This document shows positions 1 to 8,744 of a stretch of 53,097 nucleotides of DNA, in pieces. The position numbers were made by a program, and so were the translations under genes. Position 1 is the first letter of the stretch; each line of letters opens with the position of its first letter. The stretch comes from Streptomyces toyocaensis (lineage in GTDB: Bacteria; Actinomycetota; Actinomycetes; Streptomycetales; Streptomycetaceae), in assembly GCF_000725125.1 (NCBI RefSeq), contig NZ_JFCB01000040.1, positions 1 to 53,097 on the forward strand, read 5' to 3'. The notes beneath the pieces were generated by a model that had not been told where the DNA came from, made no database searches, and saw nothing but the letters and a program-made list of their open reading frames with translations.

Positions 1-66
1 ATCTTTTCGATCCGATTTCCTCGGTGCTTTCCAGGTCCACGCTTTCGCGTTTTCCTTTCCGGCGGA

Positions 67-81
67 TCCGACTTTATCAGA
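67..81 (-). promoter_or_regulatory. Second rrn-type promoter element, -10 TAAAGT
   Basis: The minus strand reads CTTCTGATAAAGTCGG, with TAAAGT at 71-76 as the likely -10 box. This phrase recurs, as I recall, in streptomycete rrn promoter regions. No convincing -35 box at 16-18 bp is seen (GGTCAA lies 19 bp upstream). Confidence 0.45.
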
Positions 82-218
82 AGTTTCGGGGCGGATTGAC
101 CGGCCTTCGTTTTCCGATTCATCGGGAGGTGCTTCCGCGAAATCATCGTTTCGTCGAGAAGCGGCTAGATGCTCACTGCCACCTTGCGGGTCGTACCCCG
201 CCTCCAGGCAACTGTTCG

Positions 219-247
219 AATCTACCTCCCCACACGCGCCGTGTCAA
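219..247 (-). promoter_or_regulatory. Near-consensus sigma-70 type (HrdB) promoter, probable rrn promoter
   Basis: On the minus strand a perfect TTGACA -35 box (242-247) is followed after exactly 17 bp by a TAGATT -10 box (219-224). This is one of the best-matching promoters in the window and points away from the SpoIIM-like gene, toward the left edge, which fits one of several tandem promoters driving an rRNA operon. Confidence 0.65.
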
Positions 248-300
248 CGGCTCCTGCGGGGCGAAGAGGAGACTAGCAGCTCGACGGGCTCACTCGCACA

Positions 301-1308
301 TCAGGCGGCCATGGGCACGTCGGCACTGCGCTCGGACGCTTCGAGGTCGCCCGTCGCGCCGGCGCGCGCGGCACGCCGGCCCAGCCCGTAGACGTAGGCC
401 AGGAAGGCCAGCTCGGCGATGACCCCGACGGTGATGCGTGCCCAGGTGGGCAGACCCGACGGCGTGACGAAGCCTTCGATGGCGCCCGACACGAAGAGGA
501 CCAGGGCGAGACCGATGGCCATGGCAAGGGCTGCGCGGCCCTCTTCCGCCAGGGCCGTGCGCCGCGTGCGGGGGCCCGGGTCGATGACGGTCCAGCCGAG
601 GCGGAGCCCGGTCCCGGCGGCGACGAAGACGGCGGTGAGTTCCAGCAGACCGTGCGGCAGGACCAGGCCGAGGAACGTGTCGAGGCGCCCGGCCGAGGAC
701 ATCAGGCCGAAGCCGATGCCGAGGTTGAGCATGTTCTGGAAGAGGATCCAGAGGACCGGCAGGCCGAGGAAGATTCCCAGGATCAGGCAGAGCGCCGCGG
801 CCCAGGCGTTGTTCGTCCACACCTGTGCGGCGAAGGAGGCCGCGGGGTTGCTCGAGTAGTACGTCTCGTACTGGCCGCCGGGGCGGGTGAGCTCGCGCAG
901 CTCGCTGGGGGCGGCGATGGACGCCTGTACGTCGGGGTGCGTGCCGACCCACCAGCCGAGCAGGACCGCCACGGCTGTGGAGAGCAGGGCCGTGGGCACC
1001 CACCAGTGGCGTGACCTGTAGACGGCGGCCGGGAAGCTGTGGGTCAGGAACCGCGTCACGTCCCGCCAGGACGCTCGGCGGGCGCCGGTGACGGCGCTGC
1101 GCGCGCGTGCCACCAGTTGGCTGAGCCTGCCGGTCAGCTGGGGATCGGGAGCGGCCGACTGGATCAGGGAGAGGTGGGTGGCGGTGCGCTGGTAGAGCAC
1201 GACGAGTTCGTCGGCCTCCGCGCCGGTGAGGCGGCGCTGGCGCCGCAGAAGGGCGTCGAGGCGGTCCCACTCCGCGCGGTGGGCGGAGACGAAGACGTCG
1301 AGGTCCAT
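301..1308 (-). CDS. Stage II sporulation protein M-like (SpoIIM/DUF95) integral membrane protein
   Basis: A 335-residue membrane protein. After a basic, helical N-terminal cytosolic part (about residues 1-100, rich in Arg/Leu), hydrophobic segments begin at WWVPTALLSTAVAVLLGWW (about 103-120). At least four more follow, with the family-typical stretch FQNMLNLGIGFGLM. The ATG at 1308 was chosen because upstream codons lie antisense to the divergent RDD gene; GGGGAGCAGG stands upstream. In many actinomycetes SpoIIM and RDD proteins travel with a MoxR ATPase and a DUF58 protein. Here only the divergent RDD partner is present. The function outside endospore formers is unknown; a link to envelope or cell-division remodelling is inference. 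Confidence 0.85.
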   Translation of the reverse strand: MDLDVFVSAHRAEWDRLDALLRRQRRLTGAEADELVVLYQRTATHLSLIQSAAPDPQLTGRLSQLVARARSAVTGARRASWRDVTRFLTHSFPAAVYRSRHWWVPTALLSTAVAVLLGWWVGTHPDVQASIAAPSELRELTRPGGQYETYYSSNPAASFAAQVWTNNAWAAALCLILGIFLGLPVLWILFQNMLNLGIGFGLMSSAGRLDTFLGLVLPHGLLELTAVFVAAGTGLRLGWTVIDPGPRTRRTALAEEGRAALAMAIGLALVLFVSGAIEGFVTPSGLPTWARITVGVIAELAFLAYVYGLGRRAARAGATGDLEASERSADVPMAA

Positions 1309-1401
1309 CGGTGTGCCTGCTCCCCGGCTGTTCGTCGGCGGTCGGGTCATCAGCTTGGCAGACTGACGGTGTTCGGGGCAGACCAGGGAAGGGCGGCGGG
1401 C

Positions 1402-2340
1402 GTGAGTGAGCTGGTGACGGGCGAGGCGGTGGCGTTGGAGCTGCGCCCCGCGAGGCTGCCCAGCAGGGCGCTGGCCGTGCTGCTCGATCTGGCGGTGGCC
1501 GTCGCCGTGTACATCGCGGTGACCATCGGCCTCGTGGCCGCGACGGCCTCGTTGGACCAGGCGGCGCAGACGGCGATATCGATCGCGGTGTTCGTCCTGG
1601 TGCTGGTGGGCGGGCCGATCGTGGTCGAGACGCTGAGCCACGGACGGTCGCTCGGGAAGATGGCGTTCGGGCTGCGGGTGGTGCGGGACGACGGCGGTCC
1701 GATCCGGTTCCGGCACGCGCTGGTGCGGGGCCTGATCGGTGTGATCGAGATCCTGATGACGTTCGGTGTCGTGGCGTGCGTCGCCTCGCTGGTCTCGGCG
1801 CGTGGCCGGCGGCTCGGTGACGTGTTCGCGGGGACGCTGGTCGTGCGGGAGCGGGTGCCGGCCGGGCGGGCGGACTTCGTGCCGCCGCCGCCTCCGTGGC
1901 TGGCGGGGCGTTTCTCGGGACTTGATCTGTCGGCGGTGCCCGATGCCCTGTGGCTTGCCGTCCGCCAGTACCTGACCCGGATGCGGCAGCTCGACCCGCA
2001 GGTCGGCTGGTCGATGGCCGAGCGGCTGGCCACGGACCTGGCGGACCGTACGGGGGCGCCGGTGCCGCCGGGGGTGCCGCCTGCGGCCTATCTGGCGGCG
2101 GTGGTGCAGGAGCGGCAGGCCCGGGAGGCCCGGCGGACGTTCGGGGACGGGGCCGTCCCGGGTGCCGGGCAGGTCGGGGCGTCGGGCGCCCCGGGTGGCC
2201 ATGTCCCGGCCGTGCGCCCTTCCGCGGCCGTGCCGCCGGTGGCCGGGCCGCCCGTTCCGCCGGCGCATCCGGACGCCGCTCCGCGGGGCGGGGCGTCATC
2301 GGCCGACCGGCCGTCCACGGGGTTCGTACCGCCGGCGTAG
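1402..2340 (+). CDS. RDD family membrane protein
   Basis: A 312-residue protein. The N-terminal half carries RDD-type membrane segments: LAVLLDLAVAVAVYIAVTIG (about 25-45, with the family's conserved acidic residue), a second around AISIAVFVLVLVGGPIVVE, and a third near GVIEILMTFGVVACVASL. The signature SLGKMAFGLRVVRDDG lies between them. The C-terminal third is cytosolic and Pro/Gly/Ala rich, hence probably disordered. The GTG at 1402 is chosen because it directly precedes the conserved SELVTGEAVALEL start and follows a purine-rich GGGAAGGGCGG. It is divergent from the SpoIIM-like gene with a 93 bp gap and convergent with the next gene, ending 26 bp from its stop. RDD proteins are suspected transporters, but no substrate can be deduced. 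Confidence 0.85.
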   Translation: MSELVTGEAVALELRPARLPSRALAVLLDLAVAVAVYIAVTIGLVAATASLDQAAQTAISIAVFVLVLVGGPIVVETLSHGRSLGKMAFGLRVVRDDGGPIRFRHALVRGLIGVIEILMTFGVVACVASLVSARGRRLGDVFAGTLVVRERVPAGRADFVPPPPPWLAGRFSGLDLSAVPDALWLAVRQYLTRMRQLDPQVGWSMAERLATDLADRTGAPVPPGVPPAAYLAAVVQERQAREARRTFGDGAVPGAGQVGASGAPGGHVPAVRPSAAVPPVAGPPVPPAHPDAAPRGGASSADRPSTGFVPPA

Positions 2341-2366
2341 GGGCTCGGGGGCTCGGGACTCGTCGG

Positions 2367-2981
2367 TCAGCCGAAGGCCGACGGTGGGGACGCGAGGTCT
2401 TCCAGCTCGACTCCGGGGGCGGCGAGGACCACGTCGCCGGCGAGGTGCACGGCGTGCTGTTCGCCCGTGTCCAGGGCTGTGACCCGGTACGCGTCCACGG
2501 TCAGGGGGCCGTTGTCAGTGGCGTGTGTTTCTCTGTCCACCAGCGCCCAGGACTGGTCCAGGGTGCGCGGGGCGAGGACCGGGTCCGTGAAGGCGACGAG
2601 GCGTACGCGGGTGGCCGTGGCGGAGGGGGTGAGGCGCAGCAGCCGGGCGGTGGCGACGAGGAAGGCGGGGGACGATCCGGTGAAGGCGTGGGCGCGCACG
2701 TTGCCTTCGGTGGCGTGGACTCCGGAGGGGTCGGTGCGGACCCAGGTGACGCCGTCGAGAGCGGCGCCGCGGACCTGCCAGCTCCCGGCGTGCAGTTCGA
2801 GGCGGATGGGGCGGCCGAGTTCGTCGAGGGCGAGGTCGACCGAGCCCAGGTGATCGCCGGAGGGGGCGGTGAGCTGGGAGACGTAGCGCCAGCCGGAGGG
2901 GCCGGGGGCGCACTGGAAGTGCTCTTCCGCGAGGGGGGTGTGATCGTGCGGATCGTGGAGCGAATAGCGGCCGCGGGGCAT
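2367..2981 (-). CDS. Conserved hypothetical protein, predicted beta-rich
   Basis: 204 residues with no signal peptide or membrane segment. I do not recognise a named family. The sequence alternates short hydrophobic strands and polar turns (for example RLELHAGSWQVRGAAL and VRLVAFTDPVL), suggesting a soluble all-beta fold such as a lipocalin or glycolipid-binding barrel, but that is only an impression. One Cys (residue 24) and several His lie in the first 25 residues. It is the last gene of the minus-strand run below ahcY, separated from it by a hairpin terminator, so it probably has its own promoter. It converges with the RDD gene. Codon usage matches its neighbours, which supports real coding. 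Confidence 0.7.
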   Translation of the reverse strand: MPRGRYSLHDPHDHTPLAEEHFQCAPGPSGWRYVSQLTAPSGDHLGSVDLALDELGRPIRLELHAGSWQVRGAALDGVTWVRTDPSGVHATEGNVRAHAFTGSSPAFLVATARLLRLTPSATATRVRLVAFTDPVLAPRTLDQSWALVDRETHATDNGPLTVDAYRVTALDTGEQHAVHLAGDVVLAAPGVELEDLASPPSAFG

Positions 2982-3030
2982 GGGGGTCCTGGGTCGTGAC
3001 GAGCTGGGCCGGTCGCCGGTCCGCCAACGG

Positions 3031-3065
3031 GGCAGGCCCCCGGCACGGGGGTGCGGGGGCCTGCC
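3031..3065 (-). terminator. Hairpin terminator downstream of ahcY
   Basis: GGCAGGCCCCCG (3031-3042) and CGGGGGCCTGCC (3054-3065) form a perfect 12-bp stem with an 11-nt loop. It lies about 70 bp past the ahcY stop. There is no clear U tract, which is usual for streptomycete terminators. Confidence 0.6.
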
Positions 3066-3132
3066 TCGGAGGACCTGCCGCCGGGGAACGCGTCCGTGGC
3101 CCGGACGTGCTCCCCGCGGTGGGAGCGTCGGC

Positions 3133-4590
<1,458 letters not shown>

Positions 4591-4899
4591 TACGAGCTGC
4601 TCCTCGGGGTGTGGGTCGAGGTGGGTACGGCTGGTCTGCGCGGCGGCGGACACATGGGGTGCCCGAAGAGGACACGGGCATGCCGCGTGCGCGCAGCGCA
4701 GTCCGTCGGAGGCCCTCTCTCCCTCGGCCGGACCCCGGTGGGACCGACCGACCGCCATCAGCAGCGACGTCTGGCTCCGTCCCAAGCTACACCGCGAGGC
4801 CCGGCGACCCCCAGTCCGGCCGCGTACACATCAGGCCGATCTGGGGGCCGCCGGGCCTCGTCCCGCGCGTGCGCTCCGCGCGGCGGGTGATCGGGGCGC
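4591..4899. other. Intergenic region with the ahcY 5' leader
   Basis: About 309 bp between ahcY and the cation transporter gene. On the minus strand it contains a possible -10 box TAGCTT (about 4785) and a small hairpin TGCCCG/CGGGCA (4660-4680) within the likely ahcY leader. I looked for the SAH riboswitch consensus and did not find its conserved core. No gene is supported here. Confidence 0.4.
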
Positions 4900-5880
4900 C
4901 TAGTGCTCGGTGCCGTGGGGTGCGGGGCCGCCGGGGGTGGCCTGGGGGTCGGGGCCCTTGGCGGCTTCCGTCTCGCTGTAGATGTCGGGTTCGAGGTAGA
5001 TCACGCGGGCGATCGGGACGGCCTCGCGGATGCGGGACTCGGCGGCGTCGATGGCGGAGGCGATGTCGGTGGCGGTGTCGTCGTGCCGGACGGCGATCTT
5101 CGCGGCGACCAGCAGCTCCTCCGGACCGATGTGGAGGGTGCGCATGTGGATGATGCGGGTGACGGTGTCGCCGTCGACGACGGCGGCCTCGATCTTCCGC
5201 GTCTCCTCGGCACCCGCGGCCTCACCGAGCAGCAGCGACTTCGTCTCGACGGCGAGGACCAGGGCGATCACGATGAGCAGGACACCGATGCACAGGGTGC
5301 CGATGCCGTCCCAGACGCTGTCGCCGGTGGCCAGGGCCAGGCCGACACCGCCGAGGGCGAGGACGAGGCCGACGAGCGCGCCGAGGTCCTCCAGGAGGAC
5401 GACCGGCAGTTCGGGCGCCTTGGCGTGGCGGACGAACTCCTTCCAGGAGCGCCGGCCGCGCAGGACGTTGGACTCCTTGATGGCGGTACGGAAGGAGAAG
5501 GTCTCGGCGATGATCGCGAAGATCAGGACGCCGACCGGCCAGTACCAGTGCTCCAGCTCGTGCGGGTGCTTGATCTTCTCGTAGCCCTCGTAGAGGGCGA
5601 ACATGCCACCGACGGAGAAGAGCACGATGGAGACGAGGAAGGCGTAGATGTAGCGCTCGCGGCCGTAGCCGAAGGGGTGCTGCGGGGTCGCCTGGCGCTG
5701 GGCCCTCTTACCGCCGACCAGCAGCAGGGCCTGGTTGCCGGAGTCGGCGAGCGAGTGCACCGACTCGGCGAGCATCGACGACGAGTTGCTGAAGAGGAAC
5801 GCCACGAACTTCGCTACCGCGATCGCGAGGTTGGCGGCGAGTGCCGCCACGATCGCCTTGGTGCCGCCTGACGCGCTCAT
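4900..5880 (-). CDS. Cation diffusion facilitator (CDF) family transporter
   Basis: A 326-residue membrane exporter for divalent metal ions (zinc-like), working by proton exchange. Hydrophobic segments begin at residue 8 (AIVAALAANLAIAVAKFVAFLF). The metal-site motif HSLAD follows in the second helix (SVHSLADSGNQALLL). After a cytosolic loop, two more helix pairs follow (VGVLIFAIIAETFSF; VLLEDLGALVGLVLALGG; GTLCIGVLLIVIALVLAVE). The C-terminal soluble domain with RIIHMRTLHIGPEELLVAAKI is typical. The fifth helix has LLEDLGAL instead of the usual H/DxxxD, so the second half of the metal site is non-canonical, as in the ZnT9-like branch. The metal is not certain. It lies between manA and ahcY without obvious functional link. 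Confidence 0.88.
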   Translation of the reverse strand: MSASGGTKAIVAALAANLAIAVAKFVAFLFSNSSSMLAESVHSLADSGNQALLLVGGKRAQRQATPQHPFGYGRERYIYAFLVSIVLFSVGGMFALYEGYEKIKHPHELEHWYWPVGVLIFAIIAETFSFRTAIKESNVLRGRRSWKEFVRHAKAPELPVVLLEDLGALVGLVLALGGVGLALATGDSVWDGIGTLCIGVLLIVIALVLAVETKSLLLGEAAGAEETRKIEAAVVDGDTVTRIIHMRTLHIGPEELLVAAKIAVRHDDTATDIASAIDAAESRIREAVPIARVIYLEPDIYSETEAAKGPDPQATPGGPAPHGTEH

Positions 5881-6024
5881 GTGTTCGCGTTGTCCCTTCG
5901 TACGCCGTGTGGGGTCCGGGCAGGCGTGTGCGTACGCCGCCCCGGGTGCCGCCCGTCCTGTGACGGTGGGACATTGTTGCAGCCCCGTCGGGCGACGGCG
6001 TGTCAGGTCGCCGTCACGGGATGA

Positions 6025-7176
6025 TCAGGCGACGACCGTGGCCCTGAACAGCGTTCCGGTACCCGATGCTTCGGCTTTCTCACCGGCCGGGACGAAGACG
6101 GAACGGCCCGGAGCCAGCGTGTGCTCGCCCGCCCGGACGGAGCCGGCGGTGCAGAGCAGGATCTGCGGGGTGGCGAGGGTGAGGTCGTGGGTGGTGCCGC
6201 CCTCCGGGAGGACGTAGCGGGAGAGGCGGAACTCGTCGACGGGGGTCTCGTAGACCTCCTCGCCGTCCGGGCCGGCCTCCGGGCGCAGCACACCGGGGTC
6301 GCCGGCCTCGAAGCGGACGATGCGCAGGAGTTCGGGGACGTCGACGTGCTTGGGGGTCAGGCCGCATCGCAGGACGTTGTCGGAGTTGGCCATGATCTCG
6401 ACGCCGAGACCGTTGAGATAGGCGTGCGGGACGCCGGCGCCGAGGAAGAGGGCCTCGCCGGGCTGGAGCCGGACGTGGTTGAGGAGCAGCGCGGCGATGA
6501 CGCCGGGGTCGCCCGGGTAGTGGTGGGCGATGTCGGCGTACGGGGCGTAGGCACCGCCGAGCCGGTCGCAGGCGGCGGCCGTCTCGGCGACGGTGCGGGC
6601 CATCTCCTCGGGGTCGGCGGTGAGGATCGCGGTGAGGACCTCGCGCAGGGCCGCCTCTTCCGGGTGGGCGTGCAGCAGGTCGACGTACGGCTTGAGGGAG
6701 TCCACGCCGAGGCCGTCGAGGAGCCCGGCGGTGCGCAGCGGGTCGCGGAAGCCGCACAGTCCGTCGAACTCGGTGAGGGCACAGACCAGTTCCGGCTTGT
6801 GGTTGGCGTCCTTGTAGTTGCGGTGCGGGGCGGTCACGGGGACGCCCCGGCTCTCCTCGTCCGCGTACCCCTCCTGCGCCTGCGCCAGGTCGGGGTGGAC
6901 CTGGAGGGAGAGGGGGGCGCCGGCGGCGAGGAGTTTGAGGAGGAAGGGCAGCCGGGGGCCGAACCTGGCGACCGAGTCCGCTCCGAGTTCCCTCTCCGGG
7001 TCGGTGTCGATGACCTCGACGAGGGTGCCCCGCTCGGTGCGCGAGGGCGCGCCGGGGTGGGCGCCCATCCACATCTCCGCCTGCGGCTCGCCGGTCGGTT
7101 CGGTGCCGAGCAGCCGCGGGATGGCGGTGGTGGAACCCCAGGCGTAGGGGCGGATCGTGTTGTCGAGGCGGTCCAT
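6025..7176 (-). CDS. manA: Mannose-6-phosphate isomerase, class I
   Basis: A 383-residue zinc enzyme interconverting fructose-6-phosphate and mannose-6-phosphate, the entry to GDP-mannose synthesis. Zinc ligands and substrate motifs are visible: SLQVHPD (Gln and His ligands), YKDANHKPELVCAL (Glu ligand), and LFLGAGVPHAYLNGLGVEIMANSDNVLRCGLTPKHVD containing the last His ligand. The C-terminal jelly-roll domain is complete. The start at 7176 gives MDRLDNTIRPYAWGS, the normal start of this family. It is third in the run manB / Trm112-like / SIS / manA, all on the minus strand with gaps of 80-102 bp, consistent with one transcription unit for mannose activation. Confidence 0.95.
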   Translation of the reverse strand: MDRLDNTIRPYAWGSTTAIPRLLGTEPTGEPQAEMWMGAHPGAPSRTERGTLVEVIDTDPERELGADSVARFGPRLPFLLKLLAAGAPLSLQVHPDLAQAQEGYADEESRGVPVTAPHRNYKDANHKPELVCALTEFDGLCGFRDPLRTAGLLDGLGVDSLKPYVDLLHAHPEEAALREVLTAILTADPEEMARTVAETAAACDRLGGAYAPYADIAHHYPGDPGVIAALLLNHVRLQPGEALFLGAGVPHAYLNGLGVEIMANSDNVLRCGLTPKHVDVPELLRIVRFEAGDPGVLRPEAGPDGEEVYETPVDEFRLSRYVLPEGGTTHDLTLATPQILLCTAGSVRAGEHTLAPGRSVFVPAGEKAEASGTGTLFRATVVA

Positions 7177-7278
7177 GGGGTTCTCTGCGTTCCTTCTGCC
7201 GGTTCTCGTGCGGGCGCGTGGTGCCGTGCGGCTGCGTGCGTCTGCGCGATAGGTGGGTTCAGCGGTACCCGGGCATGA

Positions 7279-8406
7279 TCAGGCGCCCGAGGCGAGCGCC
7301 AGGTAAACGGCGGCGAAATCCGTGACGGCGATCAGTTCCGCGAGGGTCTCCAGCTCGCCGCCCGCCTCCGGTTCCAGCTCGCTGATCGGTGTGTCGTGGG
7401 TGAGCGCCAGCTCCCGGGCGGCGGGAGCGGCGGTGAGGCCGCCGATCGGGCGGTCGCGGAGCAGCACCACGCGCGCGTGCAGGGCGGGCGCCTCCTCGAC
7501 GCGGTCGCGGAAGAAGTCCTCCGGGTCCGCGCTGGCGGCGAGCGGGCCGGCGAGCAGTGCGCTGTGCGCGGCGAGCGCTTCGGGAAGTTCGGCCACCACG
7601 GCGGGAGTGCCGGAGAGTTCGGCGAGGGCCGCGGCGAAACGGCGGCCCGCCGGGCCGGCCGAGACCCCTTCGGTCCATACGACGGGCAGCGCGTCGGCGA
7701 GTTCGGCGGCCAGGGTCTTGGCGGGGTTGCTGTAGGTCGCGATGGCGGGTCCGCAGCGTTCGGCGATGCCGTCGAGACGGTCGGCGACCTTCTCCAGGGC
7801 GTCCTGCGGGGCGCCGAGCAGGCCCGCGCGGTCCAGGAGGGCGAGCAGCGGGGTGAGCAGCGCCCACAGGACGCCGGGGGCTGAGGCGGCGAGGGGTTCG
7901 TCCTGGTCGTAGGGGGCCGTGGCCATGGGGACGAACAGGCCGACGGAGCCGTTCACCGTGTCGGCGAGCGGGGTACGGGCGGGGGCCACGGCGACGACGG
8001 TGCAGCCGCGGCGGTACGCCTGTTCCGCGAGCAGGGACAGGCCCGGTTCGGTGCCGTCGGGGGTGGCGATCAGCAACAGGTCGACGGAGCCGGCCCAGCC
8101 GGGCAGTTCCCAGCGCAGGGCTCCCGCGGCGGGGGCGACGCCGGTGGGGGCGAGCCGGGTGACGGGACTGCCCGCGCCGGCCAGGGTGCCGAGGAGGTCG
8201 GCGGTCTGGGTGGCGGCGGCGCCGGGGCCGGCGATCAGCACCGCGCGGGGGCGGCCGTCGGGCTTGAGGTCGTTGACGCCGGCTTCGGCGGCGAGCCGCG
8301 CGGCGGTGCGGACGCGGGCGCCCGCTTCCGCGGCGCCGCGGAGCAGTGCGCGGCGGTCGGCCTCGGCGAGGCCCTCCGGTGAGTCGAGCAGCGATTCGTC
8401 GAGCAT
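7279..8406 (-). CDS. SIS domain protein (phosphosugar isomerase-like)
   Basis: 375 residues built around sugar-isomerase (SIS) folds: AVLIAGPGAAATQTADLLGTL (about residues 55-75) and VDLLLIATPDGTEPGLSLLAEQAYRRGCTVVAVAPARTPLAD (about 108-150) form the first phosphosugar-binding half. The C-terminal half resembles the second half of bifunctional phosphoglucose/phosphomannose isomerases. It lies between manA and manB, the place held in mycobacteria by Rv3256c, so a role in hexose-phosphate metabolism or its regulation is likely. I cannot see a complete set of catalytic isomerase residues, so activity is uncertain. Two flanking Asp/Glu-rich segments are typical of this actinobacterial group. Confidence 0.8.
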   Translation of the reverse strand: MLDESLLDSPEGLAEADRRALLRGAAEAGARVRTAARLAAEAGVNDLKPDGRPRAVLIAGPGAAATQTADLLGTLAGAGSPVTRLAPTGVAPAAGALRWELPGWAGSVDLLLIATPDGTEPGLSLLAEQAYRRGCTVVAVAPARTPLADTVNGSVGLFVPMATAPYDQDEPLAASAPGVLWALLTPLLALLDRAGLLGAPQDALEKVADRLDGIAERCGPAIATYSNPAKTLAAELADALPVVWTEGVSAGPAGRRFAAALAELSGTPAVVAELPEALAAHSALLAGPLAASADPEDFFRDRVEEAPALHARVVLLRDRPIGGLTAAPAARELALTHDTPISELEPEAGGELETLAELIAVTDFAAVYLALASGA

Positions 8407-8493
8407 GGGCGGCAGGCTCCGATCTTCGATCGGCGGGGCCGCGTCGGTGCGCGGGGCACCGGTCGCGGGCGCGGGCGCGGGCCGGATCGTCGG

Positions 8494-8664
8494 TTATGCG
8501 GGGCGGCGGGCTTCGTCGACGAGGAGGACGGGGATGCCGTCGCGGACGGGGTAGGCCAGGCCACAGTCCTGACCGGTGCAGATCAGCTCGGTGTCCCGCT
8601 CCTTGAGGGGGGAGTGGCAGGCCGGGCAGGCGAGGATCTCCAGGAGGCCGGCTTCGAGTGGCAT
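8494..8664 (-). CDS. Trm112-like small zinc-ribbon protein (UPF0434)
   Basis: A 56-residue protein beginning MPLEAGLLEILACPACHSPL. It has the CPAC pair and a second part CTGQDCGLAYPVRDGIPVLL, the hallmark of the Trm112/YcaR family. In eukaryotes Trm112 activates several methyltransferases; the bacterial role is unknown, and an accessory role for a methyltransferase is inference. The ATG at 8664 follows a weak site. It sits between manB and the SIS gene in the mannose operon, a position conserved in actinomycetes. Confidence 0.85.
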   Translation of the reverse strand: MPLEAGLLEILACPACHSPLKERDTELICTGQDCGLAYPVRDGIPVLLVDEARRPA

Positions 8665-8744
8665 GGGGGTCCCTTCGCTGGGTGGATGTGCTGGTCAGGG
8701 TACCGCCGGTGGGGGGTGGGCGGCGGGGTCGGCGGGTGGCGCGG

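Larger units (their letters stand above)
1..290 (-). promoter_or_regulatory. rRNA operon upstream promoter/leader region (16S gene outside the window)
   Basis: Read on the minus strand, this stretch has the look of the region upstream of streptomycete rrn operons: a series of A/T-containing promoter-like boxes in otherwise GC-rich DNA, including TTCTGATAAAGTCGG (about 67-81) and GAAATCGGATCGAAAAG near the left edge. It contains no supported coding frame. The 16S gene would begin left of position 1, so the assignment rests on recalled similarity to rrn leaders and on the strong promoter at 219-247, not on rRNA sequence inside the window. Confidence 0.6.

Noticed and set aside
211..226. tRNA-like GTTCGAATC at the left edge
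   Set aside because: No cloverleaf arms can be folded around it, and it overlaps the promoter at 219-247.
290..2299. Very long minus-strand open frames across the RDD gene that appear to extend the SpoIIM-like protein
   Set aside because: They are antisense shadows produced by high G+C. The protein family start and the ribosome binding site place the start at 1308.
4591..4790. SAH riboswitch in the ahcY leader
   Set aside because: The conserved core of that riboswitch was not found on the minus strand; only a small unrelated hairpin is present.
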